Below are positions 10,388 to 22,030 of a stretch of DNA of 64,000 nt, piece after piece (position 1 is the first letter of the stretch; the number at the start of each line of letters is the position of its first letter). The DNA lies in the NCBI GenBank assembly GCA_018417955.1, contig JACTVC010000003.1, forward strand, positions 248,001 through 312,000, given 5' to 3'. The position numbers were made by a program, and so were the translations under genes. Source of the DNA: Laccaria trichodermophora (taxonomy: Eukaryota; Basidiomycota; Agaricomycetes; Agaricales; Hydnangiaceae). Below the pieces are notes generated by a model, which saw only the letters and a list, made by a program, of their open reading frames with translations, searched no databases and was not told where the DNA came from.

Positions 10388-11619
10388 AACCATTGAATGC
10401 AGTCACAATAGCGCACTCGGGTTTACCACCTGCAACAGATGCACTTGCGACGCATTTCTCAGGTCGGGCATGTGGAGGCATGTTTGATTTATACGTAGGA
10501 TATGATGAGAGACTTTTAGCAGAGTCTTCTCGCGATTTGACTACTTTTCAAACACCTTTTGGTGCTTTGCGACTTGTAACGTTACCAATGGGTTGGACTA
10601 ATTCAGTACCAATATTCCACGACGACGTCACGTACATTCTACAAGACGAGATACCAGATGTTACGGTACCATATATTGATGATGTACCTTGTAGAGGTCC
10701 AGCAACCAGATATGAATTACCTGGAGGAAAATTTGAGACTATACCAGAAAATGAAGGCATAAGACGTTTTGTGATGGAACACTTTGAGAATGTTAACAGA
10801 GTGGTTCACAGGATGAAATATGCTGGAGGAACTTTCTCGGGTTTTAAATCCACAATTTGTGCAGCTGAAATTACTGTAGTAGGTCATTTATGCACATATG
10901 AAGGAAGGAAACCAGAGACAGACAGAGTAAAAGTCATTGATAATTGGGGACCTTGTAAAAATCTGCATGATGTGAGAGCATTTCTCGGAACTGTTGGGGT
11001 ATGCCGGATGTTTATTGAAAACTTTGCAAAGAAAGCACAGCCTATCAATGACTTGGTCAGGAAAGGTGCTCCTTTTGAATGGGGGCCTGCTCAAGAAGAA
11101 TCCATGGCAGAACTCAAGAAAAGTCTCAGAGAATGTCCTGCATTGGTGCCTTTAGATTATATTAATAATCCCAATCCAGTTGTACTAGCAGTAGACACCT
11201 CATGGAAGGCTGTTGGCTTTTACATATTTCAAGATGACAAAGATACAGGAAAAAGAAACTATGCAAGGTTTGGTTCTATAACCTTGAATGACAGAGAGGC
11301 TAGAATGTCACAACCAAAAAGAGAATTATTTGGACTCATGAGAGCCCTTGAAGCTGCTTCATATTGGTTACTTGGTGTAAGACGTTTAATAGTGGAAACA
11401 GATGCAAAGTACCTTGCTGGAATGTTAACTAATCCTGGCATGGGACCAAATGCTACTGTAAATAGATGGATTGACAAAATCCTCATGTTCCACTTTACGT
11501 TGCAACATGTAAAGGAAAGACCTTTGCAGCAGATGGACTTTCAAGAAGAGATTGGCAACCTGGAGATGAAGTGTTTTCAAATTCAGAGGAAAACATGGAT
11601 GAACCAGTGGGGACTCTAG
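10333..11619 (+). CDS. pol: pol segment 3: reverse transcriptase palm and RNase H
   Basis: The real coding content starts at about 10376. RT motifs present are F-D-L-Y-V-G-Y-D (first catalytic Asp region), T-L-P-M-G-W-T-N, and the YIDD box at about 10672-10683 carrying the catalytic aspartates. RNase H follows, with V-L-A-V-D-T-S-W (about 11185-11210), R-E-L-F-G-L (Glu) and V-E-T-D-A-K (Asp), giving the D-E-D triad. A one-base loss near 11513 shifts the frame, after which the D-G-L-S-R motif that normally closes RNase H is read in frame 3. The ORF as it stands ends at 11619 in out-of-frame residues. Confidence 0.9.
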   Translation: MVLRIKERRKKLANVQSLEPLNAVTIAHSGLPPATDALATHFSGRACGGMFDLYVGYDERLLAESSRDLTTFQTPFGALRLVTLPMGWTNSVPIFHDDVTYILQDEIPDVTVPYIDDVPCRGPATRYELPGGKFETIPENEGIRRFVMEHFENVNRVVHRMKYAGGTFSGFKSTICAAEITVVGHLCTYEGRKPETDRVKVIDNWGPCKNLHDVRAFLGTVGVCRMFIENFAKKAQPINDLVRKGAPFEWGPAQEESMAELKKSLRECPALVPLDYINNPNPVVLAVDTSWKAVGFYIFQDDKDTGKRNYARFGSITLNDREARMSQPKRELFGLMRALEAASYWLLGVRRLIVETDAKYLAGMLTNPGMGPNATVNRWIDKILMFHFTLQHVKERPLQQMDFQEEIGNLEMKCFQIQRKTWMNQWGL

Positions 11620-13409
11620 AAGTCTTAGCAGACCCTAATGGTGGTGAACCACCATTGGATTTTGAAGACTTTAAAGACCAAATAGATACTCGTGGAGGTT
11701 ATGTTCTATCATTAGCATTATCAATTGATGACTTTAATGATGAACTTGATAGAGAAGAAGCAATGAGTGAGCAGTTTGCAGAAAGCATCAAACAAAAGAT
11801 TGAAAATGATGAAAATAACCTGACTTGTAGTGAAGAACAGAAGGACTTCTTAAGAACCTTTGTAGTATCCACTTTAATCCCAGATTTGAGAGCCAGGTAT
11901 GATGAAATGGAAACAGAGGACCCATATCCTGAAGAAGGACGCTCTTTCCTAGGAAAGGCTCATGATGATTATCTGCCGTTAGTGCGAATTTGGTTGAAAA
12001 ATCCAAATGTTCGACCTGAAAATCTTACGGACAAACAGTATATTTCATTTACAAGATTTGCAAAAGGGTTCTTTGTTGACAAAGAAGACAGATTATACAG
12101 AAGAAGCATAGATTCCAGACACAAACTGGTGGTAGACAAATCACATAGAATGTACATGATGCGTGCGGCTCATGATAGTCTTGGACATAGAGGTGCATAT
12201 GCTACGAGAATGATGTTAGGAGAAAGATTCTGGTGGCCAGACATTGAACGCGATATTACATGGTATGTGAAAACATGCCATCGCTGCCAAGAAAGGTCCA
12301 AAAGAATTATAGAAATTCCTCCAACGGTTACTCATACACCCTCTATTTTTCAAGTCCTTCATGCTGATACTGTTCACGTAACACCTGCATCTAATGGGTG
12401 TAAATACATTGTACATGGAAGATGCGCTTTATCCAGTTATATGGAAGGAAGACCTTTGAAGAAAGAAACGGCACGGACTATAGCACTCTGGCTATTTGAA
12501 GAAGTAATTTGCAGATGGGGCTGCCTATCCGAAATTATTACAGATAATGGTGCTGTATTTCTTGCAGCTGTAAGATGGCTTGAAGAAAAGTACGGAATAA
12601 AGGGAATACGAATTTCCGCGTACAATTCTAAGGCAAACGGAAGAATTGAGAGACCGCATTGGGATGTAGTACAAATGTTAGCCAAATGCTGTGGACCACA
12701 GAACCTTGCTAAATGGTATTGGTTCTTTTGGCAGGTACTATGGGCAGATAGAATCACGGTTAGAAAGCGTTTTGGTTGCTCGCCGTTTTTCATGGTTACT
12801 GGTGCGCATCCACTGATACCACTTGACGTTCAAGAAGCCACATGGTTAGTTAAATTACCAGATCGTGTTTTAACTACAGAAGAGCTTATTGGCTATAGAG
12901 CAAGAGCTTTGGCCAAACACAGGGTTCACGTTGCAGACATGAGAAGGAGAGTGACCTTAGAAAAAATGACAAGAGTAGCAAAGTACGAAATTGAACATAG
13001 GAATAAAATCGTTGGTAGAATTTACAAACCGGGGGACTTGGTTCTTGTCAGAAATACGAGCGTTGAGTCATCCTTGAATAGAAAAATGAAACCACGATAT
13101 TTAGGCCCGATGATTATAATCAGGCGTTCCAAGGGAGGTTCGTACATTGTGGCGGAAATGGATGGGGCTGTGTTTCAAAATAAAGTTGGGGCCTTTAGAA
13201 TTATTCCTTACTTTGCAAGGACTAAGATAATGCTTCCCGACGATATTTATGAAATCATAGACCTCAACAAAGAAAGCTTAGACAAATTAGATGAAGAAGG
13301 ACTTGAAGATCGCGTCGATTCGAATGACTATTACTTCGAAGGCGTAAATTTGGACCAAAACGTTCAAGATGACGCCGGCGGAATGGAAGCAAACGACGAT
13401 GATGATTAG
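11571..13409 (+). CDS. pol: pol segment 4: integrase
   Basis: Integrase inserts the cDNA into the genome. The N-terminal HHCC zinc site is encoded at about 12168-12290 (H-D-S-L-G-H, then C-H-R-C). The catalytic core has Asp in H-A-D-T-V (about 12363), Asp in T-D-N-G-A (about 12542) and Glu in G-R-I-E-R (about 12640), a D,D-E triad. A GPF/Y-like module follows (Y-L-G-P-M near 13100). No chromodomain is evident; the C terminus is acidic (to 13409). This segment is the longest undamaged part of pol, 612 codons. It is followed by 174 bp before the end of the antisense genes. Confidence 0.92.
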   Translation: MFSNSEENMDEPVGTLEVLADPNGGEPPLDFEDFKDQIDTRGGYVLSLALSIDDFNDELDREEAMSEQFAESIKQKIENDENNLTCSEEQKDFLRTFVVSTLIPDLRARYDEMETEDPYPEEGRSFLGKAHDDYLPLVRIWLKNPNVRPENLTDKQYISFTRFAKGFFVDKEDRLYRRSIDSRHKLVVDKSHRMYMMRAAHDSLGHRGAYATRMMLGERFWWPDIERDITWYVKTCHRCQERSKRIIEIPPTVTHTPSIFQVLHADTVHVTPASNGCKYIVHGRCALSSYMEGRPLKKETARTIALWLFEEVICRWGCLSEIITDNGAVFLAAVRWLEEKYGIKGIRISAYNSKANGRIERPHWDVVQMLAKCCGPQNLAKWYWFFWQVLWADRITVRKRFGCSPFFMVTGAHPLIPLDVQEATWLVKLPDRVLTTEELIGYRARALAKHRVHVADMRRRVTLEKMTRVAKYEIEHRNKIVGRIYKPGDLVLVRNTSVESSLNRKMKPRYLGPMIIIRRSKGGSYIVAEMDGAVFQNKVGAFRIIPYFARTKIMLPDDIYEIIDLNKESLDKLDEEGLEDRVDSNDYYFEGVNLDQNVQDDAGGMEANDDDD

Positions 13410-13583
13410 TTTATTAAAAACACGACAAGTTCTTTCTGAATTAAACAAACGACGAAAACTGCAATTAGGAGTATTCAGAAGATAAAAGCGCGCGCGCGCA
13501 AAAACAGATCATCTAGATTTTAAATGTACTATGAAAATACATAAGGACTCTAGGTGCCCTACTAAGTCCGTATAATTACCTAC
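13410..13583. other. Gap between integrase and antisense genes
   Basis: This short AT-rich interval contains a (GC)n-like run (about 13490-13499). It lies between two tail-to-tail coding regions, so it should hold both 3' ends. No clear hairpin or gene was seen. Confidence 0.4.
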
Positions 13584-15071
13584 TTAAGCGAGAAACGCTT
13601 CGATTTCCTCATAATCTTTGAGCAAGTCGGCAACAGTCTCGTACTCAGCGTTGACGACTTCAAAGAGTTTGAGCTCCAAGTCCATGCGCTGAAGGACAGT
13701 AATGACGCGATTGCGCAAATCCAGCTCCGTAGTACGATAATAATCCAGCGTGGGTTCGCCAGGCATGGGTTTGTCAAGAACGGTTCTGGTGCGCTGCGTG
13801 ATAAAGTCCTTGATGGAACTATCAAGTGACAAAGAGTGTCCTATGCAAAAAAGATGAAAATGGTCGTTGGCTTCGTGATATGTGATATAGCAAAGTAGAA
13901 AGGACGAACCGCGACGATGCTGAAGGTCGGCAAGGTCAGTGGCAGAAGAGGGATCAATCCGAGCCCGCTTGTTGCTGGACGACGCAACCTGACCATTCTC
14001 GATAGCGGCCGCCTTGAAGTAAATACGATTTTTAGTGTCCATGCCAGGGACAGCGGCGTACGGAATACGCACAGTCTCTGCGCGTTTGAATGGGAACTAA
14101 CAACGAATTTATGAGCATTTGCGTATTAAAAATCAAAAAGAACGCGTCGCGTGGCTTACCTTGCTTGCAGCACGCTTTTTGCCCTTATCCTTGGTACCGA
14201 CCTTCGCTTCGACTTCCCCGTTGAAGAGGTTGTCGATTTTCATCTGCGCGAATGATCGAGTAAATGAATTAATGAGACCTATGAAAATTAAGAGATACGC
14301 ACGGCGTCAGGACCTGAAGCGGCAGTAATGGGACCATCAGACACACCCATTGTGACGTCGACATCGCCAATAATCTCGATCTCGTCGTCGTCCTTGTCGT
14401 CGATGACAGCCTTGGATTTCACGGCTTTACGAGGGCGAGGCTGAGCAAAAGAGCGATTAGAAATAGAGAAACGAGAATAAATAAAAATAACGGACCTTGG
14501 GTTTAACGTCAGCAAGGGCTGCAGCGACGTCAGCGGCACCACGCTTCTGTGCGTTTCCTGCATCTCGGATGATCTGGACCTTCTTACAGAAGTCCCGGCA
14601 GACGTTGAAGCCTACAGGAGCGGTAACGGACTTGTCCAAGTCATTGAGAGCATTGTACTCTTGGCGAACGATGAAGATAGGCTCCGATAAGTTGTGATCA
14701 GTGAAAATGGCAGGATCGCCACTGGTGACAAGAGTCCCCTAACAAGAAGCAAGACATACGAATTAAAATGACATTCACGTATATATCATAAAAAGCGTAC
14801 GCAGAGTCCAGCAATGCTAGAAAGCATGCTGAGCAGAACAACGGGCTGGAACGTCGGCTTCGAGTTGACATAAGTCTTAAACGCTTCGTTGATATTGTCG
14901 CGGATGACGAGAGTAGAAGCGAGAGGTACAGGAGGTAACATGTTAGGCTGGGTGAAAGCGTCGTGAATTGGGCTACAATGCTCAACGATTTTTCCCGTCT
15001 TTTAAATTGTTCCACTGTTCCACTGTTCTACACCCCTGACTAGAGAATGAAGAATTTGACAACGTGCTCAT
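13584..15071 (-). CDS. Antisense accessory gene 2 of gypsy element 1, unknown nuclear-type protein, about 342-386 aa
   Basis: Six exons on the minus strand (14801-14941, 14496-14738, 14303-14440, 14160-14243, 13910-14075, 13584-13840) have GT..AG introns of 54-69 bp and matching phases. They give 342 residues from the ATG at 14941. Protein-like sequence extends upstream to another ATG at 15071, but the two parts are one base out of frame at an A5 run near 14991, so the true start may be 15071 with a one-base insertion. The protein has a Lys/Arg-rich segment at the start of exon 3, an acidic stretch with an E-I-E-I-I core that could act as a SUMO-interaction-like motif, and a basic K-G-K-K-R cluster in exon 4. 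The C-terminal 85 residues are charged and helical-looking. I recognise no family. Its place beside the AT-hook gene suggests a joint function. Confidence 0.7.
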
Positions 15072-15501
15072 TCAGGAGTTGAGCATCATTTCAGGAGGTA
15101 TCGCGTATGATAATCATATGTGCTATTAATAGAATTGCCGTCGCTTCAGACGCACTCTTCGCGCTTGGCGGAACAACTGAGGACAGTTGATTTTAAAAGT
15201 AGGGGGAGGATAGTGATCTATTATAACATATAATGTACCTTGTGAAATCAAGAGATAAACGTTTTGCGATTTTATAATTAAAAGAACGAACTTAGAAATT
15301 GGTTGAAAAAGTCTCTAAGTCAGCTGAGGCGACTTCAGTCTTCTTTCACACTAGTAGAAAAACAACAAGATACAAGCTTTTATTAGTCTACCTAATAAAA
15401 ACTACAAGAAATACAAAGATAATACGATATTAAGAGGTTTTGCGTAAAGAATATCGTATAAAGTCTCAAAAAGATGCATAAGAAATATGAAAGCGCCTCG
15501 C
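15072..15501. other. Interval between the two antisense genes
   Basis: These 430 bp would contain the 3' end of accessory gene 1 and the promoter of accessory gene 2, both on the minus strand. It is AT-rich. No open frame or clear TATA element was identified. Confidence 0.35.
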
Positions 15502-17579
15502 TCACCCATCGTTGGCCGGGGCCTCACCTTCATTGTCTTGATCGTCTTCGTCGTCCTCGTCAGAATCATCGGTAGGAGGACGACCGGGGCAGATCTTCTC
15601 GAACAGAACGGCCATCTCTGCCAGATTGTTGAGGGAGTCTTTGGCAGCCTCGCCATCGGAGGGATTGGCAAGATCACCAAGGTAGTTCATGAAGAAAGGA
15701 AAATAGTGGTCGAGGTCCTCTTGGGTCTGAAAAATGGTCCCCACCAAGTTTTCACGGCCTTCGAGAACAGCGAGGTCAAAGAGCGCTCGAGCAGCGCGGC
15801 GCATGTTGGTATCCCGACGATACATGAGGGAGTCAAGGATCGCGTGTTGTGCGCGGATGTGCTGTTGATCGAATATAGCGTCTTGGACATGAGAGACAAT
15901 GACTACAAACAGAAGCGAAGTCAGAAGAAAGCTTTTAAAATAAAAACTCGAGAACTTACGTTCCGGAGCCAAGCGAACGGGGCGACGTCCCAAGATACCG
16001 CGGACTTCCGCACGACGAACAGGTTTCAAGCTGAATTCACAGCAGGTGAAATGGGCAGTAGTACAAGGCACGCAGGGGTAACCCCAGCCTTGAAACTGGC
16101 ATTTCTCCTCCTTTCGGTTTTTGCCCATCGAGCATTGAACGCAAGGCTCGGGGATCTGAACAGAAGAGAACTTGAGTAGAATAAAAAGAAGATACAATAA
16201 AGTAACTCACGAATGGTTTGTTGAAAAGATGCTCCAAGTCGGTGGGGACGTTGAACGCCCCTATGAAACGCTCATGAGGAGGTACTGAATAAACAAAGAC
16301 TTTCGTTAGCAACTAGAAATGAAAGAAGAAAAATAAAAATAAAAACTTACAGAGCCTTTGCTTATCACGAGTTAGCTCGGGGTTAATGACCTCTGGCGCT
16401 ATAATAAAAAGTTCGAAGTTAAAAAGAGAAGTGTGAATTATAAGAAAACCTGAAGACGTACCGCTTTTACGGGGCCGTCCACGTTTACGAGGAGGAGGAC
16501 TAGCAACGAATGACTTGTCCGATTGCTCATCCTCTCCTTCCTCACTGGGACTCCGTTTGCGTTTGCTGGCCTTAGATTTCGTGCTTGGAGCAAGCACGAG
16601 AGTGTTCTTCATTTTGGCAATAGCTTTTGCAGGGCGATCGCGACGCGTGTGCATCTCCACCTTAGGAATGTTGAGGCGAGGGACTGCGAGGATCGAAGAG
16701 GCGTTGGCAGGAGGTGCTGGAAAAGATGCGATAGGCGGCAAGATACCAAGCGGCGGCGTAGGAGATAAAGAAATGGGAATTGGCGCGTCAGCGGAACCAG
16801 TTGCTGGAGTGGCAGAAGTACGAGAGTGGCCGGTAGCGGGAGGACTGTCCGGCGGCGAAGGCGTAAACTTCATGAGGCCTGGCGACGCGAGAACGCCTTT
16901 ACGACGTTTCTAAAAAGAAGTAAAGAATAAATCAGAAAAAGAACGAAATATTTAGAATAAGAAAACTTACAAAGATGGGAGAGTCCTCTCGGTCAGACTC
17001 CTCGTCAACGGGCGATGGATGACGACTAGCGACAGGAGTAGATGAAGCTGGGAAAGGGTTTGCCCTGACAGGCGCATCACAGATCGCAGGGAGAACTTGA
17101 AGGAGTTTGTCATTACTCAACGGAGTCATGACGAAGTCCCCAGTAAGACAATCCACCTAGAAATAAAATAAAATAAAAATCAGATGAAGAAACAAAGACA
17201 CTCACTGGGAGATAATAATCCTCGTCGCCTTCAGGCGCCTCGAGCATCCACTCATCCCAAGCGGAGTTGGCGTGGTCGGTACTCAAAACGGCCCACGCGT
17301 TGTAAAGAGATTTACGCACGCGAAGGTCGCATTGAGTTTCTTGCACGCCATCGTCAAGAGAACGGCAGTATCGCAACTAAGAAAACAAATGTTGAGTTAA
17401 AACAGAAAAAGAAAAGAGAAAAGACGACTTACCATGAGCGGATGGACAATAGCCAATAGATTGGCGATGTCTTCACCATCGCAATCCGCAAGTGCCTCCT
17501 CGTCGAACAGAGAGCGAGCGGAGTGGTATGCAGCGCGGGTGTAGACAGAGCCGTCGAAGAGCACTTGCCAACTAGCCAT
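15502..17579 (-). CDS. Antisense accessory gene 1 of gypsy element 1: AT-hook and six-cysteine cluster protein, 556 aa
   Basis: Eight exons on the minus strand (17433-17579, 17206-17376, 16971-17156, 16462-16909, 16351-16398, 16211-16284, 15960-16155, 15502-15902) have introns of 48-66 bp with GT..AG borders. All phases agree and give 556 residues without a stop. Residues about 1-110 are a conserved-looking helical region. Residues about 170-305 are Pro/Ser/Ala-rich. An AT-hook core (G-R-P-R flanked by Lys/Arg) lies at about 309-316. A cysteine cluster CX2CX10CX8CX2CX6C lies at about 363-396. The C-terminal 25 residues are strongly acidic. The layout suggests a nuclear DNA-binding regulator. 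It is not part of standard gag-pol, lies between integrase and 3' LTR, and is read from the opposite strand. Function is unknown. Confidence 0.85.
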
Positions 17580-18042
17580 GGCAAAGCGAGCAGAAAGCAG
17601 TGGGGAATGTGAAAAGAAGAAAAGGAACTTTGAGAAAGAAAGACGACCAAAAAGGGACTCTCCTTTATAGCACGAGAAAAACAAAAAGGTCCCTGAAGTT
17701 CCAGAGGAGCTCCGTGTCCGATTTGTTGCGGTTCCTGCGAATCATTGAGAATCCCAAAGTTTAAAAAAAGTCTATTGGGCACTTGTGTCTAAAAATAGAA
17801 TTTTCGGAGGCTTTTGGCTTGACGTGCGTGAGATGCATACTATAACGAGTAAAACGTCGGTGTGGCGGACATTGACAACTTCAGAAATTGTCAGTCGTAT
17901 GTCAGTCGATACTGGAAAATCTTGGCGATCCGTCGCTACAATATGAAAACGTGTGAACCACAAGACAAAGTCCAGAGAAAGACGTCCTCAGAAGGGAATC
18001 TTGCAATGACCGAGGACGGTCAGTATTATAGTGGGGGGGAGA
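17580..18042 (-). promoter_or_regulatory. Upstream region of accessory gene 1 with a TATA box
   Basis: On the minus strand TATAAA lies at 17669-17664, about 85 bp before the ATG at 17579. This is a good position for the gene's own core promoter, separate from the LTR promoter. The rest of the interval up to the polypurine tract holds no gene. Confidence 0.55.
18031..18042 (+). other. Polypurine tract of gypsy element 1
   Basis: GTGGGGGGGAGA lies directly against the 3' LTR start at 18043. It is a run of purines with one T at its second base, the usual primer site for plus-strand DNA synthesis. Confidence 0.85.
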
Positions 18043-19721
18043 TGATACGGATGAAACCATTTCACCCGTATAAAATTCGATTTTAACGATTTTACCGATA
18101 AAGGTCATCTCTAATAAATACACTACGTACAATTGCAATGATACAAAGAGTCAATGCGCATACCCGGCGCAGTTGATTAAAAATGCAAATGCGTGGAATC
18201 TGAAAATAGGACGAAGGCCTTGGAACTGGCAGCAGTACGCGTCGTGACATTATACTTGGATCCTATCTAAGATTCACCTACCATGAAATAGAGCACAAAG
18301 AGGTTCTAGAGTAAACACCCAACGCAGGGAGAAGAATTGCATTACTACTAAAGGGTTTAGAAACACATAATGGATTTATTGTGAAAAACTCGTGTTTATA
18401 CAAGAAATACAGAAAAGACGACTTAGACGCCTAAACGGCATGTCTGAAATACTGAGAAGACTAAATTACGCCTAAACCGTAAACGTACGAAGACTTAGCG
18501 TGGCTCACGGCCATCCAGAAAGTCATGTACGGCAGTTCCCGCGTACGCATCAAAGACTGATGCGTCTGGACGTCACAAGTACAAACAAAAGAAAAAGACA
18601 CATTCTATTATATGAAATATAATAAGAACCCCATGACAAATAAGAAAGACATTTGAAAACACCTTCGGAGTGTCTCCCGACCTCCGTAATGAAAAGATGA
18701 GCCAAGACAGGGCATTTTAATTAAAAACTCGGAAACGACGGAAGACCGAAGACTATTGGTAAACGCGTACGCATGCGCATCAACGCATCAGGAAACGTTA
18801 ATCATTTTGTGATGTCATCTGTCAAACCGGTCAACCGGGCCATAGAAAGAAACACGCGGGATCATGCCAAGCTAAGAATAGCTACGTCGGCTAACTCCGC
18901 GTACGCATCAAACACTGATGTGTTGGAAAATGAAAGACGCGACACTACAAAAAATCTGTAGTGTCCACCGAGATAGACTACAAAATATACCGCACGTTCA
19001 TTAAATTTCGTATTTGTAATTCGGACCGAAGTATCCCGCAATTAAAACACATGTAAAACGTAGATAGGAGTTCCTGGAGTATAAAAGGAGCGCGCTAGCA
19101 GGTCAAAAGGCAAGCAATCGCCCCCCTGTTGACCAGCTAGTTGCACTCCAAGTAGAGACTTAGGAGGTGGACAGTTGTAATCAATTAAAAGGAGATTTCT
19201 TCGTGGTCAGATAAGTACAGTGTGAACGAAGCCAGCGTGCTTGGGAGTCAACTTACTTGGAGACTTGGAATAAGAGGTTTTAAGGACACAGTATCATTTT
19301 AGACGAGACAGCGTACTCGTACACTTGGTTTTGGAGCGTAGTGACATAATAAAAACTCACGGGAGTCATAAAAGTCAATTAAAGTCGTGTTTTGTGTTAA
19401 TAAAAGAAACTGTGATCAAAGAACTTTGCATTTTAAGAGACTAAGTTCCCAGAAAGATATACCTTGTTCTATTGAACTATTCTAAACCACACCTTATAAT
19501 AAAAACCCAATTTTGAACGAAAACTCTTGAGACTTAAACCTAAGAAGACAAAAGTGGTATTTCTTAATACCAAAGGCCCTCGAACTCTTGCACCGAGATT
19601 GTGATAGTGTGTGTGTGTGTGTGTGAGTGAGTGTTAGGTGTTTTAGGGTTTTCCCCCGACGCGCTTGATCCTTGTTTGCGTGTTTCGCACTTTCACGTTC
19701 ATCCCCGTGCAAAGCGTATCA
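18043..19721 (+). repeat. 3' LTR of gypsy element 1
   Basis: This 1679-bp copy aligns to the 5' LTR at a constant offset of 13,346 with five transitions seen. It ends GTATCA, followed by the GCGG target duplication. The TATA box copy is at 19080-19086. Confidence 0.96.
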
Positions 19722-20475
19722 GCGGCTTCTACGAAGTATCCAGAGATCCATCACATTTATAAATACTTGCGCCTGCGGCTTCTACAAAGTATCCAGAGAC
19801 CCATCACATTTTTCAATACTTGTGGCCGTGTCTCTTCGTTAATTAATACTTGCACCTGTTCCTTCTAGAAAGTATTCGGAGATGTATAATGTTGATTGAG
19901 ACTTCCCCCCGCGTCTTCTACAATGTATTCGGAGATCACAAAAGCTTGGATCTGTTGGATGGAAGGGATGCGGGTCAGTAGTTTGTGACTTACATTTATG
20001 AATACTCGCACCCGCATCTTCTACAAAGTATTGGGAGATGGATCACGTTGTGCCATAGTTGTGTCCCCGCTTTCCGTTGATTAATACTTGTGGCTGTGTC
20101 TTCTACAAGGTCTCCGTAATAGCTTTCTGGAGGAATGTATCTGGATCTTTCAACAAGTGCACTGGGCAAATGGGCCCAACTTTTGGCTATCAGTAGATTA
20201 TACTTTGGGTACCTATGGTACCATTGATTATAGCAATAATCATGTCCTTTTGAGCACATGTGGCCCAACCTTTTACCATTGATTATGGCAATGAGGTCTG
20301 ATGAATACCCATTGGGCCACACATGAATACCATATGTTAGGTACATCCATGGGTCCCAGGTATGGATCCATGGCATCCATGTGTATTGGGCCCATTGGGG
20401 TAGACCTATGACTTATTGGGACAATTGTCAATTTCTATTGTTATGGTACTATAGTGACATCTATGTATACTTGTG
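19722..20475. repeat. Left arm (inner part): subterminal repeats and terminal sequence of a DNA-transposon-like end
   Basis: This stretch matches 34781-35534 in reverse complement (coordinate sum 55256). It contains several degenerate copies of a roughly 65-bp unit with the core AAGTATTxATAAATG and CTTCTACxAAGTAT (19722-20110). The last 100 bp end in GACATCTATGTATACTTGTG. The same terminal block ends the element at 46455, so this is an element terminus. Open frames here (for example 19996-20376) look incidental. Confidence 0.9.
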
Positions 20476-20514
20476 ATGCGGCTAAATGAGACAGAGCCTG
20501 TGTTCGATCACTTC

Positions 20515-20745
20515 CAAGACCTCTTCCCCCAATTCACGCTGAAGGTGTCGTTTTCGTTCTTCAAACTCTCCAGTTCGATCTGGAGCCGCGAGCGTCATTA
20601 TCTCCCGCTCTAGAGACTCCAACTCGTCGGGCTTGCTCTCCTGTGCGAGAGGAGGGCCGAGGCGGCTTCATCCACCAAATCAATGGCTTTATCAACTAGG
20701 AACCAGTCAGAGATATAGCGTGCAGAGTATGCTGCGGCTGTTCAC
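20515..20745 (-). pseudogene. ClpB/Hsp104 fragment
   Basis: The minus strand encodes a recognisable piece of the first ATPase domain to middle-domain junction of ClpB/Hsp104: R-Y-I-S-D, then D-K-A-I-D-L-V-D-E-A-A, then K-P-D-E-L-E-S-L-E-R-E-I-M-T-L. The pieces need frame changes (near 20650) to be read together and the rest of the gene is absent. The chaperone would be a cytosolic disaggregase. It sits just inside the left arm end. Confidence 0.75.
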
Positions 20746-21685
20746 GGTTACCGTGACGTGTTCATAATGTTGAGTCCAAGTGCAGTCCCAGGTTAAGCAA
20801 GGTTGTTTTCGCGAAAAAAAAGAGCTGATTTCCACAAGTCAGGTTTGAGTTCCAGAGGCATGGGTTCCAAAGCGTTGTGTTCAGTGTGATACCATCCAGG
20901 GCAAAGCAGTGATGTGTTCCATGGTAAACAATAGAAATTTTGAGAAAATGTCGAGTAAAAGAGAAATAGACGCGACGCACCTTTGGGACTTCCTTCGCCA
21001 CGATACAATTCGCAAGACCTTCGAATATGGCTGTAATTTCGACGCGTGAGGGGCCGATTAGCTGTCGCCAAAAAAACGAAGCATCGCCCATTCGACAGAC
21101 TAGCCACAGGGTTCGGCTTGGTCCTCCGTGACAAAACTAGACGAAAAGGTTGCGAAAAGGTACAAACTTCCAGCGTGACATGTCGCTGTGTTTTGAGATC
21201 TGATAAACAATAACCCAACCGCCTTTCCAAGTTTTATACAAGTTTTATGCACACCAGAGCTCTTTTTCCTAGCCTCGCTTCGTTAGAGCTTTCTAGGACC
21301 GGTGGGTCGCTTTTTAAGGATATGAGATAACATGCTGATAGTCATGTAGCCACGTGTTCCGACAGCCGACGAAGAAAAAACACGCACGAGAACGTCAAAG
21401 TGACGAACAGCACAGGACTTTAAATAAATTGGATTCATAGAGATTCGGAGGACGGTACAGAGTTGGTGGTCCCGTAGCTCAAGTTTATGAGCTAAGACTG
21501 GAGGCTCGTAAAGTAAAAGAAAAAAACGCGAGGTAAACTTGAAGGAAGGCAGGGAGGTCGTTATGTTCATAAAGTCCCGAATGTGGTTATCCTTCATCAT
21601 GTGCTAGGTAATTGAAGATATCTGCGGAAATGAGTCAAATTCTCGCCATCACATCTGAAACGCACAAACACGCGGAGTTTTAGCT
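20746..21685. other. Non-coding stretch
   Basis: There is no recognisable gene. Minus-strand open frames at 20762-21230 and 21283-21600 have no family signature that I can see and may be decayed sequence. Confidence 0.35.
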
Positions 21686-22030
21686 CGTCTCTTCCGTCCG
21701 AGTCAAAGTCATCATCAAGACCTCCTTTCTCCCCATAATGCAACTGAAGATCACAGCCTCTGCGCTCGCCGCAGAGGCGGGCCCAGCGTTCTTCAAGACG
21801 TGTAGAGGTTTCACGGGAACGGGGCGACGGGGGAGGACGTTTGGTTGACGAGGGTTGCTGGGAAAGGGTGAAGGTGAAAGCTTAGCACTTAGCGCTTAGG
21901 GCGGGGTCAAGACGTGAAGCTTGCGTAGAGTTGTTCAAAGCGGGTGCGAAGAGGATTGGGACGTGAGTTCTCTTCTCACTTTCGCTGGTAGTAACTTGTG
22001 GCGACCAATTTTTTGTTAGGTCGTCCCGCG
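21686..22030 (+). pseudogene. Deoxyribose-phosphate aldolase fragment, copy 1
   Basis: The frame reads V-K-V-I-I-K-T, then Q-L-K-I-T-A-S-A-L-A-A-E-A-G-P-A-F-F-K-T and G-F-T-G, the region around the Schiff-base lysine of DERA-type aldolases. It is followed by a stop and frameshifts. Traces of the next segment (V-x-L-F-K-A-G-A-K-R-I-G) and an intron-like GTGAGT at 21964 are visible. The enzyme would cleave deoxyribose 5-phosphate; this copy cannot encode it. It is related to copies at 28700-29210, 31393-31760 and 56860-57240. Confidence 0.75.

Larger units (their letters stand above)
4697..19721 (+). mobile_element. Complete Ty3/gypsy LTR retrotransposon with antisense accessory genes
   Basis: The element is 15,025 bp. 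It starts TGATAC and ends GTATCA and is flanked by the 4-bp target duplication GCGG (4693-4696 and 19722-19725). The empty site is preserved in the right arm at 35531-35534, where the corresponding bases read GTGG on the left-arm strand. Both LTRs are 1679 bp. Internal order is primer-binding site, gag, protease, reverse transcriptase, RNase H, integrase, then two genes on the opposite strand, then a polypurine tract. The order RT-RNase H-integrase places it in Ty3/gypsy (Metaviridae). The insertion lies in only one arm of the inverted duplication, so it occurred after the arms existed. Confidence 0.97.

Noticed and set aside
13100..13409. Chromodomain at the integrase C terminus
   Set aside because: The residues after the GPF/Y-like module are acidic and lack the aromatic pattern of a chromodomain.
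15487..16179. 230-codon plus-strand frame opposite the last exons of accessory gene 1
   Set aside because: It crosses predicted introns, has no homology signature, and the minus strand gives a consistent spliced gene with cysteine cluster and acidic tail.
19996..20376. Open frame of 126 codons (minus), repeated at 34880-35260
   Set aside because: It lies in the terminal and subterminal repeats of the arm ends, has no domain, and is open mainly because the sequence is a repeat; identical copies follow from the duplication.
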